From Pseudomonadota bacterium (GTDB lineage: Bacteria > Pseudomonadota > Alphaproteobacteria > Rhodospirillales > UBA2165): DNA of 6,745 nt. A program made the position numbers and the translations under genes. Below the pieces are notes generated by a model. The model was given only the letters and a program-made list of their open reading frames with translations, was not told the origin of the DNA and did no database searches. Of this stretch, positions 1 through 6,521 are shown in pieces (positions within the stretch are counted from its first letter, which is position 1; every line of letters begins with the position of its first letter). Location of the stretch: contig JAQCKY010000120.1 in NCBI GenBank assembly GCA_027592155.1, positions 1 through 6,745 of the forward strand, written 5' to 3'.

Positions 1-649
1 TGATAAATATCGGTAACGTCCTCATCCCAGGTGTCGCCCGCAAATCGTCGAGCAGGCGATGATAATAAAAGCCGAAGGCGTGTCCTATTCCATCCTCGGC
101 TTTCTGCCGCGGAATAAACCGATCGGAGACAGCAACATCAAATCCGTCCGCGACCACGGAACGGGTCACGTAATCACCTAAATCAGGCGTGCCATCCAAT
201 GTCATGTCCTGATCGGGTATCCGCGCCCAGTTGGCCCGCCGGATCGATTCGGTCATCGCGGATAGGCGCTCTTCGCTGGTCCGCTTAAAAGGTACAGACT
301 CACCGGTGAAAATCATGAAAGCCGGTGTATTGTCACTCAACAAGACTTCGCGCTGATCGTCTCCGAAAATCACCAGCACATCGAGGTTGGCGTCAGCGAT
401 TTCCGCGCCCAAAACATCCAGCTGTTTTTGGTTGGTAAAATCGCGCTGTCGGATCACATCGAGTTTGATCTGATCTTGGATGTTTTCGCCTTTTCGCAAT
501 TCAACCAATTCATCAAAATTGTAAACCTTGCCTCTGAACGGATGGGTTGGGTTTTTACGATCATCGTCCGCCCGCAATGACCAATCTTCAGGCTTCATAC
601 CCAATAACGGGCTGTGAGAGGTTCCAACGCCAAATACGATTTCTGCCAT
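1..649 (-). CDS. Class III (LigB-type) extradiol ring-cleavage dioxygenase, partial (C-terminus beyond left edge)
   Basis: Reading leftward from ATG at 649, an open frame of 216 codons runs off the window without a stop. It begins MAEIVFGVGTSHSPLL, the hallmark N-terminus of LigB/PCA-4,5-dioxygenase-like enzymes; His12 sits where LigB has its first Fe(II) ligand. Further family-like segments are VLVIFGDDQRE (residues 91-101) and GIGHAFGF (187-194), where His190 is a plausible catalytic histidine. The family opens catechol-type rings with O2 using non-haem Fe(II) in the cytoplasm. The visible histidines are 12, 36, 190 and 197; I cannot assign the second metal-ligand histidine, and the acidic ligand expected near the C-terminus is outside the window. 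A GGGGA Shine-Dalgarno (657-661, minus) lies 7 nt before the start. The start is 20 bp after the hydroxylase stop, so the two are very likely co-transcribed and sequential in a pathway. The exact catechol substrate cannot be told. Confidence 0.88.
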   Translation of the reverse strand, partial: MAEIVFGVGTSHSPLLGMKPEDWSLRADDDRKNPTHPFRGKVYNFDELVELRKGENIQDQIKLDVIRQRDFTNQKQLDVLGAEIADANLDVLVIFGDDQREVLLSDNTPAFMIFTGESVPFKRTSEERLSAMTESIRRANWARIPDQDMTLDGTPDLGDYVTRSVVADGFDVAVSDRFIPRQKAEDGIGHAFGFYYHRLLDDLRATPGMRTLPIFI

Positions 650-669
650 TTTTCGATCCCCAAAATAAA

Positions 670-2205
670 TTAGACAGCGTCGCCATGGGGCAACGGGTTT
701 GAGACAAGAGTCCGGATCATGTCCCGCATCTCATCTTGGTCGAAGCCCCGCAACAGATTGATCCGATTTCTGGCGGGATCACCGCCGTGCCAATATTCGT
801 AAATATCCTGCCACATTCCAAAAGATGAGGCCGCGAGGTCATGCGCAACCCGAAATAGTCGCGATTTGTACTCGACGTCGACGTCCTTACCGCGCATGTA
901 TTTATCAAGATATTGGCGAATTTCGGGGTTGCTGAGATCCTTCTCGCTCGGCTGCATAATTATGCCTGAGCCACAGATCTCGCGAAGTATTTCGGTCATT
1001 CGCCACGATGTCTGGGCGAACCAAATATGCAGGCCTCGGGTATGGCCGAGACTCCATTGGCCGCTCGGTGTGGGTTCGGATTGGTGCTCCACCCCCTCCA
1101 TGGCGTGCCGCCACACTTCGCAGTAGGTTGCCATTTCACCGAGCTTAGACGCGACCTCGCGGTACTGGACGACCCCGATCGCCTCGGCAACCATCGTGGC
1201 AACGACCGTCAATAAGCGCATCCGGACATAGGCCCGGCACAGATTAGCCCAGCCCAGAAAGTTGAAATTGATGCTGCCCCCCTCATTCTCCAGCATCCGG
1301 ACCATCGGCGACGAATCATAGAGCATGAACAACCGGTCCCAGGGCACCAGCACATGGTCGAAAAACAGCATACAATCCTGTTCGTCGAGCATCTTGAAAG
1401 GATGCCCCCAACTTCCGATCCAGCGTGAAATCGGTTCTCGGGCCAAAGCCTTTAAGCCCGGCGTGCCCTGAGGAATTGAAAAGGCGAGGACACAGTTAGG
1501 ATCGTTGCGACGCGCGAAGGTTTGGGAAAGCGACACGTAACATTCGTTTGCATGGGTCGCGGCAGTCGAAAGCTGCTTGCCGCCCGAGACTATGACCCCG
1601 TCCTTGGTTTCTTCCACCACATGCAACGCGACCTCTAGGTCTTCGGCGACCTGCCGCTGTTCATTTTGAGTTTGTTCCGAGCGATCGACTTGGGGGTCCC
1701 CGAGGGCATGGGTCAGAAACAAATCATTCTGCATACAGTGCTTATGATAGTTCTCCAGGTTCTCCCCGAAATCGCAATGTGGATTTTTGACCGCGCTGAA
1801 CATCTCCTTCCGATGCAGAGAGCCGATAATATATGGTGCCAGAATATCATGGCTCCGACCCAGTTGCCCCCAAGTCAGTAGGCTCCAAAGCTCGCTGTTG
1901 CGCCGCTTCATCGCCAAATCTTCGGCGGAGCGCGGCAGCATCCAGGAAACACTCGTTCGGACCCCCGACTCCGGGTCCACATATGTCATTTCATCGCGAT
2001 ATTGATCGGTGTTTTGTAGGTCATAAAGGCGCGCCATCTCCCCCACCATGTCCTTGAACGCGGGGTGAATGGTGACGTCATCGACTTTTTCGCCATCAAT
2101 ATAGACTTCGCGGCCATCTTTCAGGCTTTCGATATACCGCGCACCGGTCATCGCCCCCAACGGGGCATCGGTCGTGCTATTTTCTTTTAAGTCGGCTTGA
2201 TCCAT
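670..2205 (-). CDS. HpaB-family FADH2-dependent aromatic hydroxylase (4-hydroxyphenylacetate 3-monooxygenase-like, oxygenase component)
   Basis: This 511-residue protein has the length and layout of the two-component flavin monooxygenase oxygenases (HpaB, PvcC, chlorophenol and nitrophenol hydroxylases). These use reduced FAD supplied by a separate reductase to hydroxylate a phenol ortho to its OH group. The N-terminal HpaB domain starts at MTGARYIESLKDGREVYIDG (19-38) with THPAF-like IHPAF at 46-50. The central part has LTHALGDPQVDRS (164-176), the flavin-site-like GVIVSGGKQLSTAA (203-216) and FDHVLVPWDRLF (282-293). The C-terminal helical domain carries CGSGIIMQPSEKDL (411-424). The usual GRSPD segment reads GRSHD (116-120). 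No HpaC-type flavin reductase gene is visible, so reduced flavin must come from elsewhere. The Shine-Dalgarno is weak (GGAAAA at 2212-2217). The gene is 20 bp upstream of the ring-cleavage dioxygenase, implying hydroxylation followed by cleavage. Family is certain; substrate (4-hydroxyphenylacetate or another phenol) is not. Confidence 0.92.
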   Translation of the reverse strand: MDQADLKENSTTDAPLGAMTGARYIESLKDGREVYIDGEKVDDVTIHPAFKDMVGEMARLYDLQNTDQYRDEMTYVDPESGVRTSVSWMLPRSAEDLAMKRRNSELWSLLTWGQLGRSHDILAPYIIGSLHRKEMFSAVKNPHCDFGENLENYHKHCMQNDLFLTHALGDPQVDRSEQTQNEQRQVAEDLEVALHVVEETKDGVIVSGGKQLSTAATHANECYVSLSQTFARRNDPNCVLAFSIPQGTPGLKALAREPISRWIGSWGHPFKMLDEQDCMLFFDHVLVPWDRLFMLYDSSPMVRMLENEGGSINFNFLGWANLCRAYVRMRLLTVVATMVAEAIGVVQYREVASKLGEMATYCEVWRHAMEGVEHQSEPTPSGQWSLGHTRGLHIWFAQTSWRMTEILREICGSGIIMQPSEKDLSNPEIRQYLDKYMRGKDVDVEYKSRLFRVAHDLAASSFGMWQDIYEYWHGGDPARNRINLLRGFDQDEMRDMIRTLVSNPLPHGDAV

Positions 2206-2297
2206 TTACGATTTTCCAATTCATTTTGCGCAATACCCCGCCTTCCCGGTCCGACATTAAGCTCGCGCCGATGCGGCGTTTGTCGGTCAAGGTTCAC

Positions 2298-2317
2298 AGA
2301 CGGCAATTTGGCCGTCT
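2298..2317. promoter_or_regulatory. Perfect GC-rich inverted repeat upstream of the hydroxylase gene (operator candidate)
   Basis: AGACGGC (2298-2304), six-base centre AATTTG, then GCCGTCT (2311-2317): seven perfectly matched pairs. It lies in the 152-bp gap before the hydroxylase gene and directly abuts the FNR-like box. On the minus strand, where the genes run, the stem is followed by GTGAACC and not a T-tract, so it is a poor intrinsic terminator for the MmgE/PrpD gene. On the plus strand a T-rich tract follows, but there is no plus-strand gene to terminate. An operator or a 5'-leader hairpin is therefore more likely. Confidence 0.5.
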
Positions 2318-2335
2318 TTGATTTATGTCAATTTG
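2304..2335. repeat. Direct repeat CAATTTG x2, 25-bp period
   Basis: CAATTTG occurs at 2304-2310 and again at 2329-2335. The first copy lies in the centre of the inverted repeat and the second overlaps the end of the FNR-like box. The short repeat may be incidental, but it adds to the density of symmetrical elements in this gap. Confidence 0.3.
2318..2331. promoter_or_regulatory. FNR/FixK/DNR-like palindrome containing a consensus-like -35 hexamer
   Basis: TTGATTTATGTCAA matches the anaerobic-regulator (CRP/FNR family) consensus TTGAT-N4-ATCAA at 9 of 10 fixed positions; TTGAT-N4-GTCAA is also a form reported for FixK/DNR-type sites. It is centred about 119 bp upstream of the hydroxylase ATG. 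Read on the minus strand it begins TTGACA, a consensus sigma-70 -35 hexamer, but no good -10 follows at 16-18 bp (AATTGC at 17). It may be an activator site, a repressor site covering a promoter, or chance. No regulator gene is visible. Confidence 0.35.
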
Positions 2336-2357
2336 AAGGAACGCCGAGTCAGTGCGA

Positions 2358-3743
2358 TCAGGACGTAGAGATCGCCCGGAAGGCTGCGGTCAACGCGCTA
2401 AGGTCGGGTGCCGCCTCTATCTCACGGATGACGGTATTGATCTCAGCCGTTTGTACGCTATCCAATTTACCCGCGCACAACCTTTTGAATTTTTCGTCGA
2501 CCGCCTCGATGTCCGGTGGGTTCAGGGGATGACCAACCGGGTATTCACAGCCTTCTTCGATGACATGGCCGTTGCGCATCGTAATTTTAACGGTAACCGG
2601 TTGGCGGGTCGGCGGCAGATCGCGGGTCGCGGGCGCCTCAAAAATCTGGATCTTATTCATGATCGGCCGTAGGGCCGGATCGCGCACTCTGTCGAGCGCG
2701 AAACTATCAAGCGTCACCTCGCCGTCCACGAGGGCAACGGCGATCAAATAAGGCAGGCTGTGATCGGCTGTTTCCCGCGTTTGCGGATCCCACTTCTGGG
2801 CGGCATCATCCCGCCCACCGCCGATCTCGCGGACAAGAAAGTCGTACCCGGCGATCACAATCGATTCTATTTCAACGAGATCCAATGACTTCCTAAGCTC
2901 TAGGATCAACTCAATCGGTGCTTGAGCGCACCACTCAACGGGGCGGAATTTTATCGACGTGCGTTCAACCACGCTTTGCCCATTTACCGGACGCCCCAAC
3001 CCCGGCAGATCAAAGGAAAATCCAACGCGATCGAAAAATCCGTCAGCGCCGCTAAAGGGCGCCGGGGGACCGGTCATCCCTCGCGCCGCCAAGCGGGTGA
3101 CAAACAGTCCGTTCATTGCCGCGTGGGGCGTCGCGCCGCCCTTCCAAGCAGACAATTCACCCGATCGTGCCACCCGCAAGGGAACAGTGGATGTAATTGC
3201 CAAGGAAATTGCGTTCGCCGTCTGTTGGCTGTCCAGTTCCAGCGTCGAGGCGATACCGGCAGCGACCCCGGCACCAATGATGACACCCTGATCGATCCCC
3301 AATTCACGCAAGGGAACGACATCAGCGAACGCCCCAAACACCTCGTAGGCGACGATCATGCCTCTAACCGCCGATTCTCCGGCAACATTGGCGGTCTCGG
3401 CCGCAGCGAGGATGGCGGGGACCATGTCGCTCGGATGCCCGCCGGTCCGGCTGTTGAACGTGTCGTTGAAATCGAGCCCCCGCACCATGACCGCGTTTGC
3501 AAACGCGGCCTGTTCCGGGCTCACGCGCTGTTTCAAACCGATTACCGATGCCCCCATTCCCACCGTAGAAAACTCCGCCGCCATGTCGCGCGCAATCCGG
3601 CTCGCCGTTTCATCCAGACCGGCGACCGCGCAGCCCAGCGCATCGACGAGATGGTCAACCATCGCGCCGCTCACCACCGGGTTAACCGCTTGGTCCTGAG
3701 ACCGAACGGCGTAGTCGCTGAGATGGTGAAGCAGAGGTTCCAT
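2358..3743 (-). CDS. MmgE/PrpD-family protein (2-methylcitrate dehydratase / cis-aconitate decarboxylase-like)
   Basis: This 461-residue protein has the usual family length. The helical N-terminal domain starts PLLHHLSDYAVR. Family signatures seen are LDFNDT (90-95) with GGHPSD (101-106), KGGATPHAAMNG (201-212) followed by ARGMTGPPAPFSGADGFF, and ADHSLPYLIAVAL (326-338). Asp91, Thr95, His103 and Lys201 correspond to catalytic-site positions known from cis-aconitate decarboxylase. The family performs dehydration, decarboxylation or epimerisation of small polycarboxylic acids (methylcitrate, cis-aconitate, iminodisuccinate). In the segment KFRPVEWCAQAPIE (265-278) the position where many members have a His looks like Gln or Ala, so methylcitrate is not a safe substrate guess. 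There are no other methylcitrate-cycle genes nearby. It is read toward the hydroxylase and dioxygenase genes across a 152-bp gap, so it may be a pathway partner. The start has only a close, weak GGA (3748-3750). Confidence 0.9.
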   Translation of the reverse strand: MEPLLHHLSDYAVRSQDQAVNPVVSGAMVDHLVDALGCAVAGLDETASRIARDMAAEFSTVGMGASVIGLKQRVSPEQAAFANAVMVRGLDFNDTFNSRTGGHPSDMVPAILAAAETANVAGESAVRGMIVAYEVFGAFADVVPLRELGIDQGVIIGAGVAAGIASTLELDSQQTANAISLAITSTVPLRVARSGELSAWKGGATPHAAMNGLFVTRLAARGMTGPPAPFSGADGFFDRVGFSFDLPGLGRPVNGQSVVERTSIKFRPVEWCAQAPIELILELRKSLDLVEIESIVIAGYDFLVREIGGGRDDAAQKWDPQTRETADHSLPYLIAVALVDGEVTLDSFALDRVRDPALRPIMNKIQIFEAPATRDLPPTRQPVTVKITMRNGHVIEEGCEYPVGHPLNPPDIEAVDEKFKRLCAGKLDSVQTAEINTVIREIEAAPDLSALTAAFRAISTS

Positions 3744-3835
3744 GAAATCCGTTTCAGAGTCTTAATTTTTTAGATTAGGCTCGCCATAACGCATCATAAC
3801 AAACAAATGCGACCAACTTAGCAGGGGAAAATCTT
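3744..3835. promoter_or_regulatory. Divergent intergenic promoter region
   Basis: These 92 bp separate the minus-strand MmgE/PrpD gene from the plus-strand sulfotransferase gene, so both promoters should lie here. The region is AT-rich. On the plus strand CATAAC occurs twice (3785-3790 and 3795-3800) as -10-like hexamers, with TTAATT at 3762-3767 spaced 17 bp from the first; the match to consensus is poor. I see no convincing palindrome. Confidence 0.4.
3823..3828 (+). promoter_or_regulatory. Ribosome binding site for the sulfotransferase gene
   Basis: AGGGGA ends 7 nt before ATG at 3836. It is a clear Shine-Dalgarno that supports this start over later in-frame codons. Confidence 0.75.
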
Positions 3836-4741
3836 ATGGCAGATGCTATTCAGTGGCCAAAGAAAACGCGGGAGCTGGAAAGCAATCATTTCGACTCAAC
3901 CATCTGGAATGATTTTCCGTTCCGCGACGATGACATCATCATCGCAACCTATGCCAAGACCGGGACAACTTGGGTTCAACAAATCGTCAGTCAGCTTCTG
4001 TTTAACGGCGAGACCGGCCTGCCCGTCGCGGATATGTCTCCCTGGATGGACCTCCGGGTCCCACCCAAGGAAGTAAAACTTCCCGAAGTCGAGGCGCAGA
4101 CCCATCGCCGCTTCATCAAGACCCATCTGCCTGTGGACGCCTCGGTATATTCCGAGAAAGCAAAATACATCTATATCGCCCGGGACGGGCGGGACGTGCT
4201 CTGGAGCCTCTATAACCACCACTCGACGGCAAACGACTTCTGGTATCACGCGCTTAACGACACGCCCGGTCTGGTCGGCCCGCCCATCGGCAAACCGGTC
4301 GAGGATATCGTGCAATATTATCACGAGTGGCTTGATCAAGACGGCTACCCGTTCTGGTCATTCTGGGAGAACATTCGCACCTGGTGGGAAATCAAAGACC
4401 TGCCCAATCTGATGATGCTGCATTTCAGCAACCTCAAAGAGGACATGCCGGGGCAAATGCGCCGTATCGCCGCGTTCCTCGATATCCCCATCGATGAGAC
4501 CAAATGGGATGAGATCGTCCATCACTGCAGCTTTGATTATATGAAGGCCAATGCAACACCTGCGGTGCCCCTCGGCGGCGCCTTTTGGGACGGCGGCGCG
4601 GAAAATTTTATCTATAAAGGTGAAAACGGCCGTTGGCGTGACCGGCTTACCGACGCGGAATCAGAAAAATACCGTAGCATGGCCCGAGAACAACTGGGCG
4701 AGGCTTGCGCACATTGGCTTGAGACCGGCGAGGGCCTCTGA
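3836..4741 (+). CDS. PAPS-dependent sulfotransferase (Sulfotransfer_1 family, cytosolic aryl/alcohol type)
   Basis: The protein has 301 residues, the typical size for a soluble sulfotransferase. It transfers a sulfuryl group from 3'-phosphoadenosine 5'-phosphosulfate to a hydroxyl or amine acceptor. The 5'-phosphosulfate loop is TYAKTGTTW (38-46, Lys41). The general-base histidine is in FIKTHLPV (93-100, His97). The 3'-phosphate-binding segment is IYIARDGRDVLWSLYNH (112-128, Arg116, Ser124). The C-terminal cofactor loop is YKGENGRWRDRLT (260-272), a variant of the RKGxxGxW motif. All catalytic elements are present and there is no signal peptide or membrane segment, so it should be an active cytoplasmic enzyme. 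It is transcribed divergently from the aromatic-degradation-type genes and ends 16 bp before the stop of the convergent TlpA-like gene. The acceptor cannot be deduced; a phenol or alcohol from the neighbouring metabolism is a guess from context. Confidence 0.92.
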   Translation: MADAIQWPKKTRELESNHFDSTIWNDFPFRDDDIIIATYAKTGTTWVQQIVSQLLFNGETGLPVADMSPWMDLRVPPKEVKLPEVEAQTHRRFIKTHLPVDASVYSEKAKYIYIARDGRDVLWSLYNHHSTANDFWYHALNDTPGLVGPPIGKPVEDIVQYYHEWLDQDGYPFWSFWENIRTWWEIKDLPNLMMLHFSNLKEDMPGQMRRIAAFLDIPIDETKWDEIVHHCSFDYMKANATPAVPLGGAFWDGGAENFIYKGENGRWRDRLTDAESEKYRSMAREQLGEACAHWLETGEGL

Positions 4742-4757
4742 GCCTCAAAAATTTGGG

Positions 4758-5423
4758 TCAGCCCGGTGGCGTCGCGGCAAATAGCCGATTTGCGTAGCCG
4801 GGGTTTTTCTTGAAGTACGTCATCAAGGCGATGGCGTCGGGCGAGTCCCATTCCGCGCTGCCCCTCAAAAGCCCCAGAAACGTGCCCTTGCGGTCGAAGA
4901 GATAGCTGATCGGCATGACGCGGCCGCCGAGGATTTGATAGGAAGCGGACTGTGGATCTAGATAGAGATCGAGCGCGTCCAGCTTCAATTGTGCCGCAAA
5001 TTTCTCAGCGACAGACTTACCGTCTTGATCGGTGTTGATGGCCACGACGACAAAATCATCGCCGCCGATTTTGGATTGCAGCCGATTGAGAGACGGCAGT
5101 TCCGCCAAACAGGGCGGACACCAACTCGCCCAATAATTGAGCAACACCACCTTTCCGGAGAATTTGGCCAAGGTGACCGGCTTGCCGTCCGCGTCCGACC
5201 AGGAAATCTCCGGGCTGCCGACGTCGGTGTCGGCCAGCTCAAAGCGCAGCATCTCCCCGGCGCGAGGTGGTGGCTGATCGGCCGGCTCTGGCCCGCTGGC
5301 CAAGCCGATCCAGACAACCCAACCGAACAGCCCCCCGGTCGTCAGGGCAGAGATGTATACAAACGCCGTCCGAAACAACGTCAGGCCGCTTCGTCCAGCA
5401 CCTCTTTCAGTGCTGCAAGGCAT
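4758..5423 (-). CDS. Membrane-anchored TlpA/ResA-like thiol-disulfide oxidoreductase
   Basis: The 221-residue reading has one N-terminal membrane segment (about residues 17-43, preceded by arginines), a Pro-rich linker and a periplasmic thioredoxin fold. The redox motif is WASWCPPC (98-105, Cys102 and Cys105), followed by the cis-proline region RVMPISYLFD (158-167). TlpA/ResA proteins reduce disulfides outside the membrane, often during cytochrome c or oxidase maturation, using electrons from a DsbD/CcdA-type partner; none is seen here. ATG at 5423 overlaps the end of the upstream aminotransferase gene by 43 bp and has GAGGA about 9 nt before it. A TTG at 5378, 2 bp past the aminotransferase stop, would give 206 residues starting just before the membrane segment but lacks a clear ribosome site. 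Either way the two genes are translationally linked. Residues 1-15 before the membrane segment are not recognisable. The target protein is unknown. Confidence 0.85.
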   Translation of the reverse strand: MPCSTERGAGRSGLTLFRTAFVYISALTTGGLFGWVVWIGLASGPEPADQPPPRAGEMLRFELADTDVGSPEISWSDADGKPVTLAKFSGKVVLLNYWASWCPPCLAELPSLNRLQSKIGGDDFVVVAINTDQDGKSVAEKFAAQLKLDALDLYLDPQSASYQILGGRVMPISYLFDRKGTFLGLLRGSAEWDSPDAIALMTYFKKNPGYANRLFAATPPG

Positions 5424-6508
5424 GCCACGTTATCCTCGGGGCGGCCGACGGTAATGCGGATATAATTTTCATATCCGGGGTCCGACCATGAGTTGATCTG
5501 CACGTTTTTGTCGAGCATCGCCAGCATGCAGGCCCGGCCCTTCATCGGAACCGTCGTGGAAACAAAGTTGCAGACCGAGGGAATGGGATCGAGCCCCAGC
5601 GCCTTCAGGCCCTCGAATATCTGGTCGCGGCTCTGAGCGACCTGATCGAGCATCCAGTCGAGATAATCCGTGTCGAGCAGCGCCGCTTCCGCCGCATACT
5701 GGGCCAATACGGGAACGTTGAAGACGCAGGTTGTTTTTTGGAGCGACTGCGCCAATCGGACATCGCTGCACAGCGCATAACCGATCCGCATGCCGGCCAT
5801 GGCGTAGGCCTTGGAAAACGTAAAGACGGTAATCCACGGGCCCTTCCTTGTCCTCAATACCTCGAGCACATTGGGACCGCCCGCATGGATGCCGAAATCG
5901 AAATAGGCTTCATCGACGCAGAGCAAGACGTTCTCCGGCACTCCTGCCACGACCTTTTCCAGCTCGGCTTTGTCGAGCATGCGACCCGACGGATTATTGG
6001 GGGTGATGATGAAAACGATCCGGGTCCGGTTGCCGATGGCGCCCAACACGCCGTCGATATCGATCCTGCCGTCGGGCAAATTCTCGACCTCGGCAACGTC
6101 AGCCTCGAACGCCGCGACCATGGATTTATAACCCCAGAAGGTCGGCACCGGCAGCACGCAGCCCTCACCCGGCGAGGTCGAAAGATCGATCGCGCCTTTC
6201 AGCAGTTCCTCGCTCCCGTTTCCCCAAACGATACAATCGGTGGGGACCCCGGTGCGCTCCGAAATGATATCGCTGAGCACCGGACATTGGGCATCGGGAT
6301 AACGGTTCACCATGCCGAGATTGTCTTGCAGCGCCTGAATTATCTTGGGCGACGGCGGAAAAAGGCTCTCGTTCAATCCCATCGCCCGGATCTTTGAGGT
6401 ATCCAGCCCACGGTGACGCAAGGCGCCTTCGGTGGGGGGATCCACTTTCGGCGGTGCTTCCTGAAGGGCACGTCGAATATAGGGAACAAACTCCGGTTCT
6501 TGGCTCAC
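5381..6508 (-). CDS. PLP-dependent class I/II aminotransferase, histidinol-phosphate aminotransferase (HisC)-like
   Basis: This is a fold-type I cytoplasmic aminotransferase of 375 residues, counted from GTG at 6508. That start is chosen because AGGAG lies 8 nt upstream; a TTG at 6526 would add six residues but has no ribosome site. Motifs are LNESLFPPSP (45-54, compare NENPxGPSP of HisC), NRYPDAQ (68-74), GNGSEELL (96-103), TPNNPSG (169-175), VDEAYFDF (198-205, PLP-N1 Asp199) and FSKAYAMAGMRIGY (231-244, Schiff-base Lys233 and phosphate-binding Arg241). YIRITVG (349-355) supplies the C-terminal substrate arginine Arg351. The arginine HisC has a little before this, in a GI(I/V)xR-type motif, appears to be Asn339 (VQINSW), so the substrate may not be histidinol phosphate. 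No other his genes are present. The downstream TlpA-like gene overlaps or abuts it, so they form an operon. Aminotransferase identity is firm; specificity is open. Confidence 0.9.
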   Translation of the reverse strand: MSQEPEFVPYIRRALQEAPPKVDPPTEGALRHRGLDTSKIRAMGLNESLFPPSPKIIQALQDNLGMVNRYPDAQCPVLSDIISERTGVPTDCIVWGNGSEELLKGAIDLSTSPGEGCVLPVPTFWGYKSMVAAFEADVAEVENLPDGRIDIDGVLGAIGNRTRIVFIITPNNPSGRMLDKAELEKVVAGVPENVLLCVDEAYFDFGIHAGGPNVLEVLRTRKGPWITVFTFSKAYAMAGMRIGYALCSDVRLAQSLQKTTCVFNVPVLAQYAAEAALLDTDYLDWMLDQVAQSRDQIFEGLKALGLDPIPSVCNFVSTTVPMKGRACMLAMLDKNVQINSWSDPGYENYIRITVGRPEDNVACLAALKEVLDEAA

Positions 6509-6516
6509 GCTGGCAG

Positions 6517-6521
6517 CTCCT
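6517..6521 (-). promoter_or_regulatory. Shine-Dalgarno that decides the aminotransferase start
   Basis: AGGAG on the minus strand, 8 nt before GTG at 6508. It falls inside the six extra codons of the longer TTG-started reading (6526), which argues for the GTG start. Confidence 0.75.

Noticed and set aside
2268..2280. CGCCG-ATG-CGGCG hairpin in the gap before the hydroxylase gene
   Set aside because: The 5-bp arms with a 3-base loop are common by chance in GC-rich DNA and no T-tract follows in the coding direction.
2298..2317. Intrinsic terminator for the MmgE/PrpD gene
   Set aside because: In the direction of transcription the stem is followed by GTGAACC and not a U-tract. The T-rich side faces the strand with no upstream gene.
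2922..3773. Plus-strand open frame of 283 codons opposite the MmgE/PrpD gene
   Set aside because: It is fully antisense to a well-supported gene, its product is Arg/His-rich and low in family resemblance, and it has no ribosome site. It is typical of a shadow frame in GC-rich coding DNA.
4742..4757. Bidirectional terminator between the convergent sulfotransferase and TlpA-like genes
   Set aside because: The gap is only 16 bp with no inverted repeat. Termination must occur inside the opposing gene or by another mechanism.
5738..6397. Plus-strand open frame of 219 codons opposite the aminotransferase gene
   Set aside because: It is antisense to conserved PLP-enzyme motifs and its translation shows no recognisable domain.
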